NCBI GenBank assembly: GCA_039191215.1
Contig: JBCCXT010000029.1
Location: 1 to 49,099 of the forward strand
DNA: 49,099 bases
Reading direction: 5' to 3'
From: HKCCE3408 sp039191215
GTDB taxonomy: Bacteria; Pseudomonadota; Alphaproteobacteria; Rhodobacterales; Rhodobacteraceae
This document shows positions 16,437 through 26,541 of this stretch, in pieces. The notes beneath the pieces were generated by a model that was not told the origin of the DNA, ran no database searches, and was given only the letters and a program-made list of their open reading frames with translations. A program made the translations under genes and the position numbers. Numbering within the stretch: the first letter of the stretch is position 1; each line of letters starts with the position of its first letter.

Positions 16437-17735
16437 ATGCAACGGAACCGCTTTCTGCCTGACATCCTGACCACGCTTTTTGATCGCAAGCGGGCGGCGC
16501 GCCGCGACGATGATGGGCGGGATATCGAAGCGCTTTGCCATGCATTGCTGGCTGAAGAAGGCAAAGTCTCTGGACAGAAGCTTGCTGACATAATCCTGTC
16601 GCGATACCGCGCCTTCGACGACATGGCGAAATTGGATTTTTTTTCGTTTTTGAACGATCAGATGGAAATCGACGCTGGTGCACTGGCGACTTTGGCGCAG
16701 GAGTTTGCTGATACCGGCGAAACAGATAGCTATGCCAGGTTGCTAAAGGCATCTACCGCGAAGCGGCGCAAACTGCTGGAGCGCTTGAACCAACCGGCCG
16801 GCGCCACTGCCGACTTGGTCGCGATGCGGGTTGATCTGTTGCGGTTGATGAAAGCGCAACCGGATCTCGGCCGAACTGATCTGGATTTTGCGCTTTTATT
16901 GAGAAGCTGGTTCAATCTCGGATTTCTCGTCCTAAAGCAGATAGACTGGACGGCACCCGCCGCCCTTCTGGACAAGATCGTCGCCTACGAGGCTGTCCAC
17001 GCCATCGATGATCTAGATGACCTGCGCCGTAGGTTAAGCCCGCCAGACCGCCGTTGCTTCGCTTTTTTCCACCCTGCGATGCCGGATGAGCCGCTGATTT
17101 TTGTGGAAGTGGCGCTCAGTGACCATATCCCAGGCTCCGTCGATGACGTCCTGTCAGAAGAGCGCGCGGCCATTTTCCCCGAACAGGCGACAACGGCGGT
17201 GTTCTATTCGATCTCAAACTGCCAGGAGGGGCTGAAAGGGATCAGCTTTGGCAACCTGTTGATCAAGCAAGCTGTCATGCAGCTTTCACGCGAGCTGCCG
17301 CAACTCACCCACTTCGTCACGCTGTCGCCCATTCCGCGCTTGAAGACCTGGCTGAGCGATCAAACACAGGACGAAGTTTTGGGCGGCCGGGCAAGTGCAG
17401 CTTTGGAAGGGACGGCATCTCCGGAAGATGTCCGCGCCCTGGCCGCATACTATTTGCTGGAGGCAAAATTAGACACAGGCGCGCCTTTTGATCCAGTGGC
17501 CAGGTTCCACCTCGGCAATGGGGCGCAGATTTTCGATGTCCATGCCGGCGCTGACAGTTCGCCAAACGGTCAGGCGCAGTCAGGCGGTGCGATGGTCAAC
17601 TACCTTTATGACTTGACGAAAGTTGAGGGAAACCACGCGAGATTTGCGCTGCATGGAAAGATCGCGGCCTCACGTGCCGTGCGGTCCCTGGCCACCACCT
17701 TGTTAAAGAGCAGTCAAAGAAAGTTGGCGTCATAA
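16437..17735 (+). CDS. Malonyl-CoA decarboxylase
   Basis: A 432-residue enzyme that converts malonyl-CoA to acetyl-CoA and CO2. The N-terminal helical domain (about 1-170) is followed by the GNAT-fold catalytic domain. The family hallmark YSISNCQEGLKGISFGN starts at residue 257, and the catalytic region HFVTLSPIPRLKTWL contains the Ser-Pro motif. The C-terminus has DPVARFHLGNGA and the catalytic Tyr region VNYLYDL. ATG 16437 is preferred over TTG 16434, because GAGG lies six bases upstream. Its pairing with a malonic-semialdehyde-reductase-like gene suggests that the pathway yields malonate-level C3 units. No malonyl-CoA synthetase is present in the window. Confidence 0.95.
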   Translation: MQRNRFLPDILTTLFDRKRAARRDDDGRDIEALCHALLAEEGKVSGQKLADIILSRYRAFDDMAKLDFFSFLNDQMEIDAGALATLAQEFADTGETDSYARLLKASTAKRRKLLERLNQPAGATADLVAMRVDLLRLMKAQPDLGRTDLDFALLLRSWFNLGFLVLKQIDWTAPAALLDKIVAYEAVHAIDDLDDLRRRLSPPDRRCFAFFHPAMPDEPLIFVEVALSDHIPGSVDDVLSEERAAIFPEQATTAVFYSISNCQEGLKGISFGNLLIKQAVMQLSRELPQLTHFVTLSPIPRLKTWLSDQTQDEVLGGRASAALEGTASPEDVRALAAYYLLEAKLDTGAPFDPVARFHLGNGAQIFDVHAGADSSPNGQAQSGGAMVNYLYDLTKVEGNHARFALHGKIAASRAVRSLATTLLKSSQRKLAS

Positions 17736-18473
17736 GAACAACCGGGCCTGAGGACGGATCATCAAATGAACGATACCAAGCGTTGCCGAACGTTGGATCC
17801 AGATCACCCTAAAATTTCTTTTGCGATTTCGACCATATCTATCGCCAATGCGTCGTGCCTTTTCCCCCAATAGGCTGATCGCCCCGCGGTTTGACGCATA
17901 CACTTGTTCAGGTGCCGTCTTCGCCCTCATTAGTGCCGAAACGCCGAAACTAGGCCAGAAACCGAGGCTGCAGAACGCCAGAAAGCGACCGACGACTTTG
18001 CCCGATAGCTAGAGGGAAGTCCGGCCCAATTCGTACCGGAGCGCGCCTGCCGGACTGAGTTTCGGGATCAGACGAACCTCATACGGAATTGCAACGCTCA
18101 CGTCATTCGGGAGCCGTAACATGTGATGTGCGATACCATGCGGACGTTTTTGCCCATCAAGGTTTGCAGCTTGCTTAGGAAGGCCTTGTGAATAGGATCG
18201 TGTTTGGAAAACCGTAAAGAAAGCGAAGTTTGCCGTGCCATTGGCAAGCTCCTCGAAGGCGCGTCAATATCTTCGCGAGGTTGGCTCCCTCGGCATTCTT
18301 CATCCTGATCTTTCGTGGCTTCGAAGCTTCGACGGCGACACTTATTTTCGCAGCTGTGTATGGGGCATTAGTTCCTCTTGCCTGGTTAGTTTCTTCGCCC
18401 GTCGGCAGAAGATAGGACCTGAGACCCGACTTCCCTCCAGCCCTTGGGAAAATCCGTCGGTTGTTTTCTTGCC
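17736..18473. other. Spacer without recognisable genes
   Basis: About 740 bases with only short frames that carry no motif I recognise. Base composition drops and frames are broken, which fits decayed mobile DNA. The IS3-type fragment begins at its right end. Confidence 0.5.
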
Positions 18474-18610
18474 TCAAGCGGCCTTGGTTTCCAGTCTCGA
18501 TTTCATTGCAATTTCCTGTGGCGTGAGATTGCCGAGGGATGAGTGTGGTTTGACCTGGTTGTAATCGTATCGCCAAAGGGCCAGCTTGCGGCGGTGCTTG
18601 CCGGCAATCC
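18474..18610 (-). pseudogene. IS3-family transposase (OrfB) C-terminal fragment
   Basis: On the minus strand the last about 40 residues of an IS3-type integrase-core transposase are readable: RKLALWRYDYNQVKPHSSLG followed by NLTPQEIAMKSRLETKAA and a stop at 18474-18476. The YN.vRPHssLg..tP block is the standard end of OrfB. The DDE catalytic core and OrfA are missing, and the upstream frame decays at once. It marks a past insertion next to tRNA-Leu. Confidence 0.85.
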
Positions 18611-18816
18611 CGCATGCTTGTTCCTCAAGCGAAGAATTTGCCACGACCGCCTATTCAAGCCGCTTTACTCACACTTCGACGCCATGAACGACGAGTGCCA
18701 AAATGCAAGCAGCGAATCTCACGAATTGAATGTCTGCACCTAGCATCACCCATTGGGGATCAATTGGCGGGCAGGATGGAGCCGCATCAAGCAACTATCT
18801 GTTATAAACAATTTGT

Positions 18817-18903
<87 letters not shown>

Positions 18904-18954
18904 CGGTGCCGTGGAGAGGGCAGGTATCGCGCTGCCCGGCAGGTGTCAACGCCT

Positions 18955-21900
18955 TTAGTAATCGCGCTCGAAGAACACCCCAAGCGAGCTTTCGCCATCT
19001 GAAGTAACGGCACCTCGGGCGGTGACGGACGGCGTCAGATCGATGTTCAGCGACACGCCGGTGCCGTCATTATCGACCGTTACATCGGTATAGACATTTT
19101 CCGAAAGATAGCGCCCGGCGCTGACAATCGCATTGCCTGCTGTGTCGGTCTGGATGTCCAGGTCATCAAGGCCCAACCCTTCGCGCAACTGCCCAAAGAC
19201 GCCCGAGCCGCCACCGGCAAGACCGGCAATTCCGTCGGCCAATTGGAGCGCTTGTACAGCACTTAGGCTCGAAACGGAGCGACCGAAGAAGAGCTGCGCC
19301 AGCACTTCATCTTGCGGTAGGTCAGGCGTGGCGCGGAAGCTGACATCGGGTGCGGTGGCGGGGCCTTCGATCTCGATGAAAATGGTGTAGTCGCCCGATT
19401 GCGTCTGCGCGGTCAGCTGCAGGTACGGATCAGCGCCCAGCAAGGTGGCTGAGCCATCGGTCAGATCAAGCCGTTGGCCCAGGATCGACAACCGACCGCG
19501 GATCAACTCGAACCGGCCCGAGGCAACCGGGCTGGTTGTCGTGCCGCCGACCCGAAGCGTGCCACCAAGCTCTGCATCGAGGCCGCGCCCGCGCAAAAAG
19601 ACGCGCCCTGGCGCCGAAATCCCGAGATTGAGCCCGATGCGGGACGTGCCGCCATTGCCGCTGTCATTGCCCAAAAGCCCGGCATAGATGCGGGTCTGAC
19701 GCTCGGCGCTGGTCTCGCCCAGATGCACGATATCGGGAATGGTGCCAGCACTTCCAAGCGCGGTTTCAGGGACGCGTATCTCCACCACGCCGAGATCGAT
19801 CTGCCCTGCCAGAAGGCTACTGCCAGCCAATCCCCCGCTCAGCGTCATCTCAACCGCCTCAACCGCGGCCTCATAGAGCGTCGGATCGACGAAACGGCCC
19901 TGATTGAGCGTGATCGAAAGATCAGTCGGCAGGGCGGGCTCAGCGAACCCCACCCGGCCGTCAACATTCAGGGATCCGCCTGAACTGACCAGGCCCCGAA
20001 GGCTAAGATCGGCGCTGCCGCGGGCAATGCGGGCATCCGCGGCGATACTTTCCAAGGCCAATGCTTGTGCGGGAATGCCCAAGCGCGCGGCCGACGTGCT
20101 GAGCCTGCCCGACAGCGATCCGATATCAGGCGGGCCGGCCAGACCAAGATCAAAATCCAGACGGCCCGACAGTGTCTGCGGCGCCACAAACGGATTGGCC
20201 AAGGCCAGCGGCGCGCTGCCGTCAATATCCAAATCAAGCGTCAGCTCTGGCGTGGCACTGCCGCTGACTTGCGCGGTCAAGCCAACCGGACCCCTGGCGC
20301 GGGCATCAATGGCGTATCCATCGGCCGCATCGGTGATCTCAGCCTCTATGCTCAGCGCGCCGGGAAGGGCGGAGGTCAGGATCGCTGCATTCCGCAGCCG
20401 GGCCATCAGGCTAAGATCGGTGACCCCTGTGCCAAACGTGCCATCAATCCCGGCAGTGATTTCTTGGCCGGCAATCTCAAATCCGCTAATCGTGATCTCA
20501 TCTGGCGCGCCGGCCACGCGGCCCGCAATCTCCGTGCGACCGGCCAGAATTGCGCTTGGCAGCGCGCCAAACCGCAGTTCCGAGACCGCGCCCTCCAGCG
20601 CTGCGCTGAATACCTGTGGCCCAATCTCCGCCTCCGCATCGAGGGTCAGTGTGGCCGCCCCTTCCAGCGATTGCCCGGCCAAATCGCTTAGCTGCGCAAG
20701 ATCGGGCAGATCGGCTATGATCACCGCCGTGATCGGAAATCGATCGCCGGGCAAGGCAGTGACATCACCGCTAAGCGTGCCGTAGACCGTCTCTAGCACC
20801 ATCTCGGGCGAGCGAAACGGCGCGTCGGCGCCTGCCCGCGTGACGGTACCGTCAAAGCTGATCGGGCCGGTCAGCCGCGCATCCAAGAGCCCGGCATCCG
20901 TCAGCCTGGCAGCAACCACAAGCTCGGCCGATTGCGATGACAGCTGCCCATCCGCGTCAAGGCGCAACGCGGCACCGCGCAATTCCAGCCCATCAAGGGT
21001 CACGCCCGTTTCATCCCGTGCAATCGCGCCGGACAGGGTTGTGGCACCACGAAGCAGGCCGTCAGGCACGCCGTCGCCAAGGCTCAAAGCCTCACCTTGC
21101 AGGTTGAAAACAGTCTCGAACGCGCCCGATAGAGCCTCTGCCACGAGTTCAAATTCAGCCTGCGCAGCGCCGCCGAGCTCTTGCCCCAGAAGCGGGCCGA
21201 AAGGCGATAGATCGCGGGCGCTGAGCGCGAAATCGGCAGTGATATCAAGCCGTGCATCACCGGGCAGCGCCATCATCTCACCGGTAAGATCGGCGCTTTG
21301 GCTGGACAGGGTGAAGTTCTGCAAAGCTGCACCGGTTTCTGGCTGCCAACTGAGCCCCGTGGCCAGCGTCACCTCCGTGCCAAGTGCGGATGCAATGGCC
21401 GGATCGCTATGGGTCAGACCGCGCGCGGCAAGCGCGATATCACCGGCAAAAGCGCCACTCGGCGACAGCGTGCCATCAAGGTCCAAATCCGACGATGGCG
21501 CGCCGAACCCTGCAGCCGTCAGCCCCGTGAGCGTTGCGCGCCCGGTCACCGCATCACCGGCGGCGCGGTCGTAGCGCAGGCTGAGATCTGCGGCGCCAAT
21601 CTCTGCGCTGCCGCCGGGCAGCGCCAACCGGTCGCCCGAGGGCGGGGCGAGGCGCCCCGTGACGTCAAATGCTTCGGGCTGGCCGCCTGCGTCGAGCCGC
21701 GCGCTGCCATCAAGCGTGACAGCCGCCGCGCGGACCCGCAGATCATCAAGGCTGAGCGCGCCGGACGGCATTTGTGTTGCACGGGCGGAAACTTCTGCAT
21801 TTGAGCCCAAAAACGTCTCTAAATCGCCCGTTAGGATCGGTCGGAGATCGCCCGTCAGGGCAAAATCATAGGCAACCGCGCCGTCGACCTGCGCAGAGCT

Positions 21901-22653
21901 TGTCGCCGTGCCCGTCAATCGATCAAACCCATCCGTCGCCAGAGAAAACTCGGCTGCAAATTCATCGACCGGGCCCGCCCCCGTCACCGCCAGGCCGACA
22001 GACGGCGCGCCCTCAATGCCCAACACTGTGACCGCAAGACCACCCTGCGCTTCGGTCACCGAAAGCTCGATCCGAGCTTCTTGCGATGTGTTGTCAAAGG
22101 CTGTGGACAGCGCGATTTGGCCTTCTGTCGCGTCCAGCCGCGTGATTTCGATCGCCGCCTCACCCGCGCCGCCCGACAGCAAGACCTGCGCGCTGGCAGA
22201 GGCTGCGAGCGATTGGCCCAGCACCGCCTCCCCCAACTCAAACCGGTCGATCTGCGCCAGTTCCACGTTGATCGATACCGGCAGGTCCGGCAGAGCGAAT
22301 GCCGAGGCCTCGGGGCTGGGCGCGGCGTCTTCCTGCAGCGGCAGGCGGATCAACGTGACCCGCTCGGCGCTCAGCTCTTCGATCTCAATACGACCGCGCA
22401 GGACGGCGGCGCGGTTCCAGTCGAGAATGGCGCCTTCGATCTCAAGCCACACGCCGTCCGCATCCGATATCGCAAGCCGATCCAGCGAGGCCTCTGACGA
22501 TAATGCACCGCGGAAGCCCTGAAGATCGACCCGGCGCGCCGCCCCATCGCTGAGCGCGTCTTCGATGAAGCGCACAAGCCGCCCTTCATCATCTGATTGG
22601 CCGGCCAGCGGCAGCGGCATGGCCATCAGGGCAATGATCAGAAATCGTCTCAA
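18955..22653 (-). CDS. tamB: Translocation and assembly module protein TamB
   Basis: A 1232-residue envelope protein of the TamB/AsmA-like bridge family, which spans the periplasm as a long beta-taco groove. It helps move lipids and assemble outer-membrane proteins with TamA. The N-terminal signal anchor MRRFLIIALMAMPLPLAG is followed by about 900 residues of repetitive beta-strand sequence (many 'LDGxLxxxG' units). The conserved C-terminal TamB domain (DUF490) covers about 900-1232, with GTLRVGGTTTSPVASGRFEL, RGRLSILGQRLDLTDG and a terminal beta-signal ending in FFERDY. Its start overlaps the TamA stop by 4 bases (ATGA), so the two are cotranscribed. Length is normal for alphaproteobacteria. 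Confidence 0.93.
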   Translation of the reverse strand: MRRFLIIALMAMPLPLAGQSDDEGRLVRFIEDALSDGAARRVDLQGFRGALSSEASLDRLAISDADGVWLEIEGAILDWNRAAVLRGRIEIEELSAERVTLIRLPLQEDAAPSPEASAFALPDLPVSINVELAQIDRFELGEAVLGQSLAASASAQVLLSGGAGEAAIEITRLDATEGQIALSTAFDNTSQEARIELSVTEAQGGLAVTVLGIEGAPSVGLAVTGAGPVDEFAAEFSLATDGFDRLTGTATSSAQVDGAVAYDFALTGDLRPILTGDLETFLGSNAEVSARATQMPSGALSLDDLRVRAAAVTLDGSARLDAGGQPEAFDVTGRLAPPSGDRLALPGGSAEIGAADLSLRYDRAAGDAVTGRATLTGLTAAGFGAPSSDLDLDGTLSPSGAFAGDIALAARGLTHSDPAIASALGTEVTLATGLSWQPETGAALQNFTLSSQSADLTGEMMALPGDARLDITADFALSARDLSPFGPLLGQELGGAAQAEFELVAEALSGAFETVFNLQGEALSLGDGVPDGLLRGATTLSGAIARDETGVTLDGLELRGAALRLDADGQLSSQSAELVVAARLTDAGLLDARLTGPISFDGTVTRAGADAPFRSPEMVLETVYGTLSGDVTALPGDRFPITAVIIADLPDLAQLSDLAGQSLEGAATLTLDAEAEIGPQVFSAALEGAVSELRFGALPSAILAGRTEIAGRVAGAPDEITISGFEIAGQEITAGIDGTFGTGVTDLSLMARLRNAAILTSALPGALSIEAEITDAADGYAIDARARGPVGLTAQVSGSATPELTLDLDIDGSAPLALANPFVAPQTLSGRLDFDLGLAGPPDIGSLSGRLSTSAARLGIPAQALALESIAADARIARGSADLSLRGLVSSGGSLNVDGRVGFAEPALPTDLSITLNQGRFVDPTLYEAAVEAVEMTLSGGLAGSSLLAGQIDLGVVEIRVPETALGSAGTIPDIVHLGETSAERQTRIYAGLLGNDSGNGGTSRIGLNLGISAPGRVFLRGRGLDAELGGTLRVGGTTTSPVASGRFELIRGRLSILGQRLDLTDGSATLLGADPYLQLTAQTQSGDYTIFIEIEGPATAPDVSFRATPDLPQDEVLAQLFFGRSVSSLSAVQALQLADGIAGLAGGGSGVFGQLREGLGLDDLDIQTDTAGNAIVSAGRYLSENVYTDVTVDNDGTGVSLNIDLTPSVTARGAVTSDGESSLGVFFERDY

Positions 22654-24431
22654 AACGCTTGTCCAATGCCGATATAGACGAAAAAATCGCTGTCCGGATC
22701 GGGACCGGATACCGGAGCCGCCAGGTCGAGCCGGATCGCACCGATCGGTGTGGCATAGCGCAGGCCCAGCCCGGCCCCGGCATGCCAGGTCCCGCTATCG
22801 TCCCAGATCGGGTCGGCGGCGATGTAGCCACTGTCATAAAAGGCGACGAGGCCGATCGTGTCGGTGACGTCTTGGCGCAGCTCCCCCGACAGGCCGAGAA
22901 ACGACCGCCCGCCGGACGCTTCGCCAAGCTGAATCGCGCCCAAGCCCCTGTAATCCTGGCCCCGAACGGTGCCGCCGCCGCCGGAGAAAAAGAGGTATCC
23001 TGGCGGCAGATCGGTGATCGCGCCGCCGGTTACCGTTCCAAATTGCAGCCGACCGGCAAGGCGTGTGCGATCTTCTCTGCCAAAGCCGAGATAGCCGCGG
23101 ATATCAGCCGCGGCGCGGGCGCCAAATTCGGAGCTGTCCGTGACAAAAAACGGCACAAGATCAAGCGATGCGTAGATGCCGGAACTGGCGTCAAGCGTGT
23201 TGTTGCGGGTGTCGTAGGTCAGCCCGGATGGCAGGGTCACAAGCGTGACCTGCCGGTCGCCGAAATTGTCGGAAATGTCGGAAAAGCGAAAGCCAAGGGC
23301 CGCGCTGCCGGTCAACTCGTCGGTGATCTGTTGTTCCACGCCGGCCTGCCCTTCGACGACCAGTTCCTGAAAGGTGTCGTCATCGACATAGCTGGCGCCA
23401 AGCTCGGCTTGAAACGTTGTGTCGGGCGTGGCCGTGGCGGGCCGCGAAAAACTCACGCCGATATTCGCATCCGGCTGCCCGGCATCCTGGCCGATCCCGA
23501 TGATTTCGACGTCAAATCGCAGCCTCTCGCCGCCCCCGGTAAGGTTGCGGTGCAGCCAATAGCCCGACAGAGCCAACCCTTCGGTGCTCGACAATTCCGC
23601 GCCGAAGCCCAGGCGTCGAAGCGGCGCCTCGACCAATTCCGCGTCGATATCGATGCGGCCGTCACTGCGTACAGCGCCTTCGCGCAAGGCCACCGAGCTA
23701 AAGACACCGGTGCGTCGCAGGCGATCGGCGGCGCGGGACAATTCCGCCGGGCTGAATAGCGCGCCACCCGGCAGGCCGGCGATTTCGGTGACGCGCGATG
23801 CGGGCATTCGGTCCTGGCCCGTAGGGACAAGATCGCCAAATTGCAGAATTGGCCCTGGATCGATCTGAATTGTAGCGTCAAGCGTGGCTGTCCGGTTTTG
23901 CGCCCTGATCGTCTGGTCGGAGACGTCGGCTGTTGCGTGCCCGGCATCGCGCCAAGCATCGATGGCGCTGCCGGCGGCCTCGCGCAACACGCCCGTCGAA
24001 GCCGGCGCGCCGGTGGCAAAGCTGTCGGCGGCCAGATCGCCCGGGGCCAGCGGCCCAATTTGCGCCGCGCCCAATGTAAAGGGCGGCCCGGGATCGACGC
24101 GTATCGTGATCTCACCTATCTGGCCCGGCGCGGTGAAGGGCGACATCTGTGCCGCCTCGCGCCCGTCGATCCGGACCGAGATTACCCCGGCGAAGTACCC
24201 TTCGGCGTAAAGCACCGACAGCAATCTGCTATATTCCGCGCGCGCCGCTGCGACCGTGTCACTGGTCGGTGTGGCGGCCTCGCGCTCTCGCATCAGAACG
24301 GATGCGGCGCCAAGCGCCTGGCTTAGGTCTTCGTCGCCTCCCACCACGTCCAATACCGCTTGTGATGCGGCAAATTGCGGGCCGAGCGAGAGCGCAATGG
24401 CCAAAAGAAGTGCGAGATCAGGACGGGTCAC
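22650..24431 (-). CDS. tamA: Outer-membrane assembly protein TamA (Omp85 family)
   Basis: A 593-residue outer-membrane protein. The signal peptide is MTRPDLALLLAIALSLGPQF (cleaved near residue 23). About residues 25-280 form POTRA domains, with repeats such as GEITIRVDPGPPFTLGAAQI and LDATIQIDPGPILQFGDL. The Omp85 beta-barrel covers about 290-593, with LPPGYLFFSGGGGTVRGQDYRG as the family barrel motif containing the VRG(Y) lid-loop signature. The barrel ends in an aromatic C-terminal residue (GIGQAF), the expected beta-signal. Partner of TamB, encoded directly downstream. It is divergent from the NDUFA9-like gene across 137 bases. Confidence 0.93.
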   Translation of the reverse strand: MTRPDLALLLAIALSLGPQFAASQAVLDVVGGDEDLSQALGAASVLMREREAATPTSDTVAAARAEYSRLLSVLYAEGYFAGVISVRIDGREAAQMSPFTAPGQIGEITIRVDPGPPFTLGAAQIGPLAPGDLAADSFATGAPASTGVLREAAGSAIDAWRDAGHATADVSDQTIRAQNRTATLDATIQIDPGPILQFGDLVPTGQDRMPASRVTEIAGLPGGALFSPAELSRAADRLRRTGVFSSVALREGAVRSDGRIDIDAELVEAPLRRLGFGAELSSTEGLALSGYWLHRNLTGGGERLRFDVEIIGIGQDAGQPDANIGVSFSRPATATPDTTFQAELGASYVDDDTFQELVVEGQAGVEQQITDELTGSAALGFRFSDISDNFGDRQVTLVTLPSGLTYDTRNNTLDASSGIYASLDLVPFFVTDSSEFGARAAADIRGYLGFGREDRTRLAGRLQFGTVTGGAITDLPPGYLFFSGGGGTVRGQDYRGLGAIQLGEASGGRSFLGLSGELRQDVTDTIGLVAFYDSGYIAADPIWDDSGTWHAGAGLGLRYATPIGAIRLDLAAPVSGPDPDSDFFVYIGIGQAF

Positions 24432-24568
24432 AGGTCACGGGGGATTATCGGCAGCCCCCCATCCTTAGCCGACCCGCTGGCAGGCAACCAGCCCCCGAGA
24501 CGATTTGCGCCTTGCCGCCTGCAGGGTCGCGCAATACTTCCCATCCAGTAGATGGAGGACACATAGCC

Positions 24569-25555
24569 ATGACCCAACTTGTGACCATCTTCGGCGGCAG
24601 CGGCTTTATCGGCCGGCATGTGGCGCAACGTATGGCCAAAAAGGGCTGGCGCGTCCGCGTCGCTGTCCGCCGCCCCAATGAAGCGCTGTTCGTGAAACCC
24701 TATGGCGCGGTTGGCCAGGTCGAGCCAGTTTTGGCCAATGTCCGCGACGATGCTTCGGTTCAGGCGGCTATTCGTGGCGCCGATGCGGTTGTGTCGTGTG
24801 TGTCGGTGACGGTGCAGCACGGCAAGCAGACCTTTAGCTTTGTCCAGCACCACGGCACCGCACGGATTGGGCGCATCGCGGCCGAAGAAGGCGTTGAGCG
24901 GGTTGTTCATGTCTCAGCCATTGGTGCAGACAAAGACAGCCCAAGCGATTATGCATCAACAAAGGCGTTGGGCGAGGCGGCGCTGTTGGAGGCCGTGCCG
25001 AGCGCCGTGATCCTGCGCCCCTCGATCATTTTTGGATCGGGTGATGGGTTCTTCAATCAGTTCGGCGGTTTAGCCCGGATGACGCCAGCGTTCCTGCCGA
25101 TCTTTGGCGGCAACACGAAATTCCAGCCGGTCTATGTCGGCGACGTGGCTGAGGCGGCCGAGATGGCCATAACCGGCGCGGCAGCACCCGGCATCTACGA
25201 ACTTGGCGGGCCTGAGGTGCGGACGTTTCACCAGCTCATGGAGCAAATGCTGGCTGTTATCCAGCGCCGACGGATCATCCTCAACCTGCCCTTCTGGGTC
25301 GGCAATGCAATGGGGGCGGGTCTCAACCTGGCCCAGACGCTGACCTTGGGGCTGTTTAAAAACCGGCTTGTCACGCCCGACCAGATCAAGCTGCTGCGGG
25401 TGGATAACGTCGCCAATCCGGATCTGCCGGGCCTTGGCACGCTTGGCATCGATCCGGTTGCGATGGAGGGTATCTTGCCGGAATACCTCTGGCCTTACCG
25501 GCCATCGGGCCAATACGCGGAAATCAAGGATAGCGCCCGGAACCTAAAGACCTAA
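24569..25555 (+). CDS. NDUFA9-like NAD(P)-binding protein (complex I assembly type)
   Basis: A 328-residue atypical short-chain dehydrogenase. The nucleotide-binding motif GGSGFIGRHVA is at residues 9-19. The usual YxxxK pair of the extended SDR family appears as DYASTKALGE near residue 130. The C-terminal half carries the complex I NDUFA9-subunit pattern, with ELGGPEVRTFHQLMEQMLAV, DQIKLLRVDNV and GIDPVAMEGILPEYLWPYRP. In alphaproteobacteria such proteins are associated with NADH dehydrogenase assembly or quinone-related steps; the exact role is open. ATG 24569 was chosen for its position just before the Rossmann strand, with GGAGG upstream. The stop codon overlaps the convergent uppP stop. 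Confidence 0.9.
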   Translation: MTQLVTIFGGSGFIGRHVAQRMAKKGWRVRVAVRRPNEALFVKPYGAVGQVEPVLANVRDDASVQAAIRGADAVVSCVSVTVQHGKQTFSFVQHHGTARIGRIAAEEGVERVVHVSAIGADKDSPSDYASTKALGEAALLEAVPSAVILRPSIIFGSGDGFFNQFGGLARMTPAFLPIFGGNTKFQPVYVGDVAEAAEMAITGAAAPGIYELGGPEVRTFHQLMEQMLAVIQRRRIILNLPFWVGNAMGAGLNLAQTLTLGLFKNRLVTPDQIKLLRVDNVANPDLPGLGTLGIDPVAMEGILPEYLWPYRPSGQYAEIKDSARNLKT

Positions 25556-26355
25556 GTATAGGCGATCACGAGCAAGATGACGCCCAGGATCACGCGATAG
25601 ATGACATAAGGCGTGAAACTTACCGAGCGTAGCAAGCGCATCATCAGCACAAGCGCAAGAAGCGCCGACAAGAACGCAAAACTGGCGGCAATGGCGCCGT
25701 CCCGCGCTGCCTGCGCGTCGGCCGTTGCGATCACCTCACCGGCCAAATACACGCCGGATGCGATGATTGTCGGGATCGACATCAACATGCCAATCCGCGC
25801 CGCAGATTCTCGGCCATAGCCCAGCATGCGCCCGGCTGTGATTGTGATGCCGGAACGCGACGTGCCGGGGATCAGCGCCAAAGCCTGCCAAAGGCCCATG
25901 ATAACAGCGTGTTTCAGGGTCCATTCTTCGGCTTTGCGCTCGGTTGTGCCGCGCTGATCGGCCCAATAGAGAAAAAGGCCGAAGATCAGCGTCGTCCAAC
26001 CGACTACCGTTATGGAGCGCAATTGATCGTCGATGCCGGTCAGGTCGAGAAAGAGGCCGAAAAGTACAACCGGGATGGTGCCAATCGCCAGGCAAAGCGC
26101 CAAAAAGGCGCCGCGCGTATCGACCTTGCCTTGGAGGAGGCGAACCGACCCTGCGAGTGCTTCTTTCACGTCCGACCAAAAGTATAGCACGACCGCGCCA
26201 AGCGTGCCGACATGAACCGCCACGTCGATAACCTGCCCCTGATCTTCCAATCCGGTCAGCCCTGGCAGCAAAACCAGGTGCCCAGACGACGAAACCGGCA
26301 AAAACTCGGTCACCCCCTGGATCAAGGCAACAAGAAATAGGTGAAATAGGCTCAT
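25552..26355 (-). CDS. uppP: Undecaprenyl-diphosphatase (BacA type)
   Basis: A 267-residue inner-membrane enzyme that removes a phosphate from undecaprenyl diphosphate, recycling the lipid carrier for peptidoglycan and other glycans. Both family motifs are present: QGVTEFLPVSSSGHL near residues 14-28 with its catalytic Glu and Ser cluster, and the arginine motif PGTSRSG near residue 165. About eight helices are visible. Length is normal. It converges on the NDUFA9-like gene and overlaps it by 4 bases. On its other side an AT-rich region of about 185 bases separates it from divergent gltD. Confidence 0.96.
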   Translation of the reverse strand: MSLFHLFLVALIQGVTEFLPVSSSGHLVLLPGLTGLEDQGQVIDVAVHVGTLGAVVLYFWSDVKEALAGSVRLLQGKVDTRGAFLALCLAIGTIPVVLFGLFLDLTGIDDQLRSITVVGWTTLIFGLFLYWADQRGTTERKAEEWTLKHAVIMGLWQALALIPGTSRSGITITAGRMLGYGRESAARIGMLMSIPTIIASGVYLAGEVIATADAQAARDGAIAASFAFLSALLALVLMMRLLRSVSFTPYVIYRVILGVILLVIAYT

Positions 26356-26541
26356 ACGCTGACTTTCAACCCTATGAATTGATTACATAACGTGAATAAA
26401 GGTAAAATATACTGACTTAAAAAGCGATTGCGGATGGTGGCATTTACGATTGCGAGCGCGAATAATTCAATATAGGTCAACACGACTGTCTTTATCCGTT
26501 TGCGCGGCTCAGATATAGCGGCGGCGGTGATGGAGGATGCC
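26356..26541. promoter_or_regulatory. AT-rich divergent promoter region uppP/gltD
   Basis: This 186-base gap is clearly richer in A and T than its surroundings, notably 26370-26470. It must carry the promoters of both divergent genes. No specific operator could be identified by eye. Confidence 0.5.

Noticed and set aside
18175..18615. 146-codon minus-strand frame left of tRNA-Leu
   Set aside because: It crosses the IS3 transposase tail in the wrong frame and shows no motif of its own.
19904..21574. Long plus-strand frames opposite tamB
   Set aside because: Ser/Ala/Arg/Pro-rich readings are typical of the antisense of high-GC coding sequence; tamB explains the segment.
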